A stretch of DNA of 8,641 nt, from contig CAJJDJ010000097.1 in the NCBI GenBank assembly GCA_905182825.1, forward strand, positions 1 through 8,641, given 5' to 3'. Numbering within the stretch: position 1 is the first letter of the stretch; each line of letters begins with the position of its first letter. The notes below the pieces were generated by a model, which saw nothing but the letters and a program-made list of their open reading frames with translations, had not been told where the DNA came from and did no database searches. Positions 6,946 through 8,641 of the stretch are shown here, one piece after another. Origin of the DNA: Thiotrichaceae bacterium UBA7359 (GTDB taxonomy: Bacteria; Pseudomonadota; Gammaproteobacteria; Eutrophobiales; Eutrophobiaceae). The translations under genes and the position numbers were made by a program.

Positions 6946-6995
6946 CTTGATTCTCCATACCTTGCTTAATTATGCGCATTCTTCGAAAGAAGGGG

Positions 6996-7024
6996 ATTCT
7001 AAGAAATTCAACAGGTGGTGACAA
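6996..7024 (-). promoter_or_regulatory. Strong sigma70-type promoter of rplU–rpmA
   Basis: On the minus strand TTGTCA (7024–7019, 5 of 6) and TAGAAT (7001–6996, 5 of 6) are spaced by exactly 17 bases and followed by a CCCC discriminator. The predicted start near 6989 gives a leader of about 45 bases. Of the promoters in this window it is the best match to consensus overall. Confidence 0.7.
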
Positions 7025-7093
7025 GGTAAGAATGTTAAAATTTGATAATATCCTTGAAATAAACATATTTAAGCAGTAATTTCATCCCAATCC

Positions 7094-7099
7094 TATAAG
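7094..7099 (+). promoter_or_regulatory. Possible -10 element for ispB
   Basis: TATAAG (5 of 6) lies 32 bases before the ispB GTG, but no convincing -35 hexamer sits 16–18 bases upstream. A second TATAAA at 7122–7127 is too close to the GTG unless translation starts further in. Weak. Confidence 0.25.
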
Positions 7100-7131
7100 A
7101 TTTCAGTAATTTACATACATATATAAAAAAC

Positions 7132-8139
7132 GTGAAACTAAACGACCCAATCGCTGAAAAATGTAAAATCATTAACATCGAACATATTCGAAAGCTTGTC
7201 GGAGCAGATATGTTGCTCGTCAACAGCTTAATTGAAAAAAATCTCTACTCCGAGGTTGAGCTTATTGACCAGTTGGGCCATTACATTATTAATAGTGGCG
7301 GTAAACGTCTACGTCCCGTCGTTGTTCTCTTGAGTTCACGAGTTTTTTCGTATGTGGGAAATCAGAGCATCAACTTAGCAGCAATTATCGAATTTATCCA
7401 CACCGCAACTTTGTTGCATGATGATGTGGTCGATGCTTCATTACTAAGACGTGGTCATGCGACGGCTAATCAACGCTGGGGCAATGAGGCAAGTGTGTTG
7501 GTTGGGGATTTCGTCTATTCCCGGGCATTTCAAATGATGGTCAACATTGATTCTATGTGTGTTATGAAAATCCTCTCCGAAGCGACTAACACCATAGCCG
7601 AAGGTGAAGTTCAGCAGCTCATTAATCGTCATGATCCTGAAACCAGTAAAGAAGACTACCTAAAAGTCATCCGAAATAAAACTGCTAAGTTATTTGAAGC
7701 TGCAGCACGTTTAGGCGCAGTCATTTCAAACAGAACAAAAAAAGAAGAACAAGCAATGGCGGCTTATGGTCGACATCTTGGTACTGCATTTCAGTTAATT
7801 GATGATGTGTTTGATTACAACTCTTCTCCCGAGGAACTTGGTAAAAACATTGGAGATGATCTTGCCGAAGGTAAACCTACACTACCGTTACTATACGCCA
7901 TGTGGCATGGCAATGAAGCTGACACTGAGATAATTCATAATGCTATAGAAAATGGTGGGCTTCAACATATTGATCAAATCAAAGCCGCCATAATCTCTAC
8001 TGGGGCGATTTCATACACAGAAAAAATCGCTCATGAAGAAGCCGAGTTAGCCATTGATGCTATTAAAGGTTTACCACCTTCTGAATATCTTGATGCGCTT
8101 AAAACTTTAGCAAAATTTTCAGTAGCTCGACAATACTAA
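7132..8139 (+). CDS. ispB: Octaprenyl-diphosphate synthase (trans-polyprenyl diphosphate synthase)
   Basis: Elongates farnesyl diphosphate with isopentenyl units to the long side chain of ubiquinone or menaquinone; an all-helical cytoplasmic enzyme. Class signatures are complete: GGKRLRP at 56–62, the first Asp-rich motif LLHDDVVDASLLRRG at 94–108, GDFVYSRAFQMM at 125–136, and the second Asp-rich motif QLIDDVFDY at 221–229, then GKNIGDDLAEGKPTLPLL at 237–254. It aligns along its length with E. coli IspB (323 residues). The GTG at 7132 is the first in-frame start but adds about 13 residues compared with E. coli IspB and lacks a visible Shine-Dalgarno sequence. A non-canonical ATT near codon 14 or another start cannot be excluded. 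The chain length (C40 versus neighbouring lengths) is inferred from similarity only. Confidence 0.95.
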   Translation: MKLNDPIAEKCKIINIEHIRKLVGADMLLVNSLIEKNLYSEVELIDQLGHYIINSGGKRLRPVVVLLSSRVFSYVGNQSINLAAIIEFIHTATLLHDDVVDASLLRRGHATANQRWGNEASVLVGDFVYSRAFQMMVNIDSMCVMKILSEATNTIAEGEVQQLINRHDPETSKEDYLKVIRNKTAKLFEAAARLGAVISNRTKKEEQAMAAYGRHLGTAFQLIDDVFDYNSSPEELGKNIGDDLAEGKPTLPLLYAMWHGNEADTEIIHNAIENGGLQHIDQIKAAIISTGAISYTEKIAHEEAELAIDAIKGLPPSEYLDALKTLAKFSVARQY

Positions 8140-8152
8140 TTTTTTTCTAATT

Positions 8153-8206
8153 ACTATGTGATATATTTCGGTTTTGTTTGTGCGTTATTTTGTAACACAT
8201 AGTTTT
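8153..8206 (+). terminator. Candidate ispB terminator or structured 3' end
   Basis: ACTATGTG (8153–8160) and CACATAGT (8196–8203) are a perfect 8-bp inverted repeat, extended past one A·A mismatch by TATA/TGTA. The loop is about 25 bases and T's follow the right arm. It begins 13 bases after the ispB stop. The long loop and short U-run make termination uncertain. Confidence 0.35.
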
Positions 8207-8321
8207 AAAGGCTTATTTAATCTTTAAGATACTAGTATGTTGAAGAAACACTCAGCTAGAGTCCTGTCACTTTGATGCGCCACTTGGTCGAGACTAATGT
8301 TATTTCTAGTTGCGTATCATG

Positions 8322-8345
8322 AAAAAGCTACTTAGTCAGCAAGTA
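8322..8345 (-). terminator. Weak candidate terminator of the DUF411 gene or of a small RNA
   Basis: On the minus strand TACTT (8345–8341) pairs with AAGTA (8333–8329) over a 7-base loop, then GC and five T's (8326–8322). The 5-bp AT-rich stem is weak. Confidence 0.25.
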
Positions 8346-8370
8346 TGATTTTACGTAAAAATCAACGCGC

Positions 8371-8376
8371 ATTATA
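8371..8376 (-). promoter_or_regulatory. Possible minus-strand promoter (-10 TATAAT with GC-rich discriminator)
   Basis: A perfect TATAAT is followed by GCGCG, the pattern of stable-RNA promoters. The best -35 at 17-base spacing is CTAACT (8399–8394, 3 of 6). A transcript would start near 8363, at the TGATTTT/AAAATCA hairpin, and run toward ispB. No ORF follows. Confidence 0.25.
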
Positions 8377-8401
8377 GAGTCAAAAGTGTTTTTAGTTAGC
8401 C

Positions 8402-8641
8402 TTAGTATTGATGAAATATCTCTACATTCCCTTCGTCATCAAAGGTGATAACAGCGTAACGATCTAATCTGCTACCCATTTCCATTCCAGGAGAACCAAC
8501 CGGCATGCCTGGCACGGCTAAGCCAAGGACATCTTTTCTTTCCGATAATAATTTTTTCACATCATTAGCCGGAACGTGACCTTCTATAACATAACCATCA
8601 ACAATGGCTGTGTGACAACTTGTAACACGTTTAGGAATTTG
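8402..8641 (-). CDS. DUF411 family putative metal-binding protein, C-terminal 80 codons (cut by window edge)
   Basis: Open on the minus strand from the right edge to the TAA at 8402–8404. Visible landmarks of DUF411 (COG3019) are SCHTAIVDGYVIEGHVPAND early in the fragment, then GLAVPGMPVGSPGMEMG, ending EIFHQY. Full members are roughly 140–150 residues, usually with an N-terminal export signal and a CxxC-type motif (CGCC), all outside this window. The family is described as predicted metal-binding and often lies near copper-resistance genes; its biochemical role is not firmly known. The conserved Cys-His pair is present here. It is convergent with ispB and not part of the conserved housekeeping block, so its upstream neighbours would show whether a copper or metal cluster begins here. 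Confidence 0.88.
   Translation of the reverse strand, partial: QIPKRVTSCHTAIVDGYVIEGHVPANDVKKLLSERKDVLGLAVPGMPVGSPGMEMGSRLDRYAVITFDDEGNVEIFHQY

Larger units (their letters stand above)
8140..8401. other. Intergenic region between convergent ispB and DUF411 gene
   Basis: 262 bases without a convincing gene. It holds a long-range hairpin (8153–8206), a 10-bp palindrome ATACTAGTAT (8229–8238), two micro-ORFs joined by TGATG (8237–8322), a hairpin with a U5 run on the minus strand (8322–8345), a 7-bp inverted repeat TGATTTT/AAAATCA (8346–8364) and a TATAAT followed by GCGCG on the minus strand (8376–8366). No tRNA cloverleaf was found. Confidence 0.6.

Noticed and set aside
6979..6991. Small palindrome TTCTT-CGA-AAGAA at the rplU transcript start, considered as an L21 leader
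   Set aside because: The 5-bp AT-rich stem straddles the predicted start site and does not match any leader structure I can recognise.
6773..7021. 82-codon plus-strand ORF over rplU and its promoter
   Set aside because: Antisense to L21 and its promoter, with low-complexity Ser/Leu composition; no independent support.
7044..7054. GATAATATCCT near ispB, considered as a second copy of the murJ–rpsT dyad half-site
   Set aside because: Only the 7-base ATATCCT half-site is shared; the other arm is missing, so chance in AT-rich DNA is likely.
8140..8401. tRNA or other structured RNA gene in the ispB–DUF411 gap
   Set aside because: GGTCGAGACT looks vaguely like a T-arm, but no acceptor stem, anticodon arm or D-arm can be paired around it.
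1..8641. CRISPR array, insertion sequence, prophage or defence genes
   Set aside because: No spaced direct repeats, transposase, terminal inverted repeats or phage-type genes are visible; gene order and composition are uniform core genome.

Overview
This window is an AT-rich stretch of a gammaproteobacterial chromosome that carries core housekeeping genes. The order ileS–ribF–murJ, then divergent rpsT, then proB–obgE–rpmA–rplU, then divergent ispB matches, from memory, the block found in Pseudomonas and many other Gammaproteobacteria. The translated proteins look gammaproteobacterial (MurJ, ProB with a PUA domain, octaprenyl-type IspB). The strong A/T bias and short intergenic regions suggest a lineage such as Thiotrichales/Piscirickettsiales-like marine bacteria, but order and genus cannot be fixed from sequence alone.

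Layout. Positions 1–3613 hold a minus-strand run: murJ (lipid II flippase), ribF (riboflavin kinase/FAD synthetase) and the 5' part of ileS, which runs off the left edge. murJ is divergent from rpsT (S20, plus strand) across a 172-base region. That region holds a 29-bp near-perfect dyad and a clear sigma70-type rpsT promoter. rpsT converges on a second minus-strand run, rplU–rpmA–obgE–proB (L21, L27, Obg GTPase, glutamate 5-kinase). This run starts at a very good promoter at 6996–7024. A strong intrinsic terminator separates rpmA from obgE. obgE and proB overlap by 8 bases. ispB (plus strand) is divergent from rplU. The 262 bases after ispB contain no convincing gene but several inverted repeats. 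The right edge holds the C-terminal 80 codons of a DUF411 putative metal-binding protein on the minus strand.

Together the genes serve translation (ileS, rpsT, rplU, rpmA), ribosome assembly (obgE), cell-wall precursor export (murJ), flavin cofactors (ribF), proline synthesis (proB) and the quinone side chain (ispB). I see no mobile element, CRISPR array, tRNA or rRNA, and no defence or other multi-gene novel system. The points worth a second look are mostly regulatory (the murJ–rpsT dyad, the rpmA/obgE terminator, the ispB–DUF411 gap), plus a RibF kinase domain with altered signature residues.
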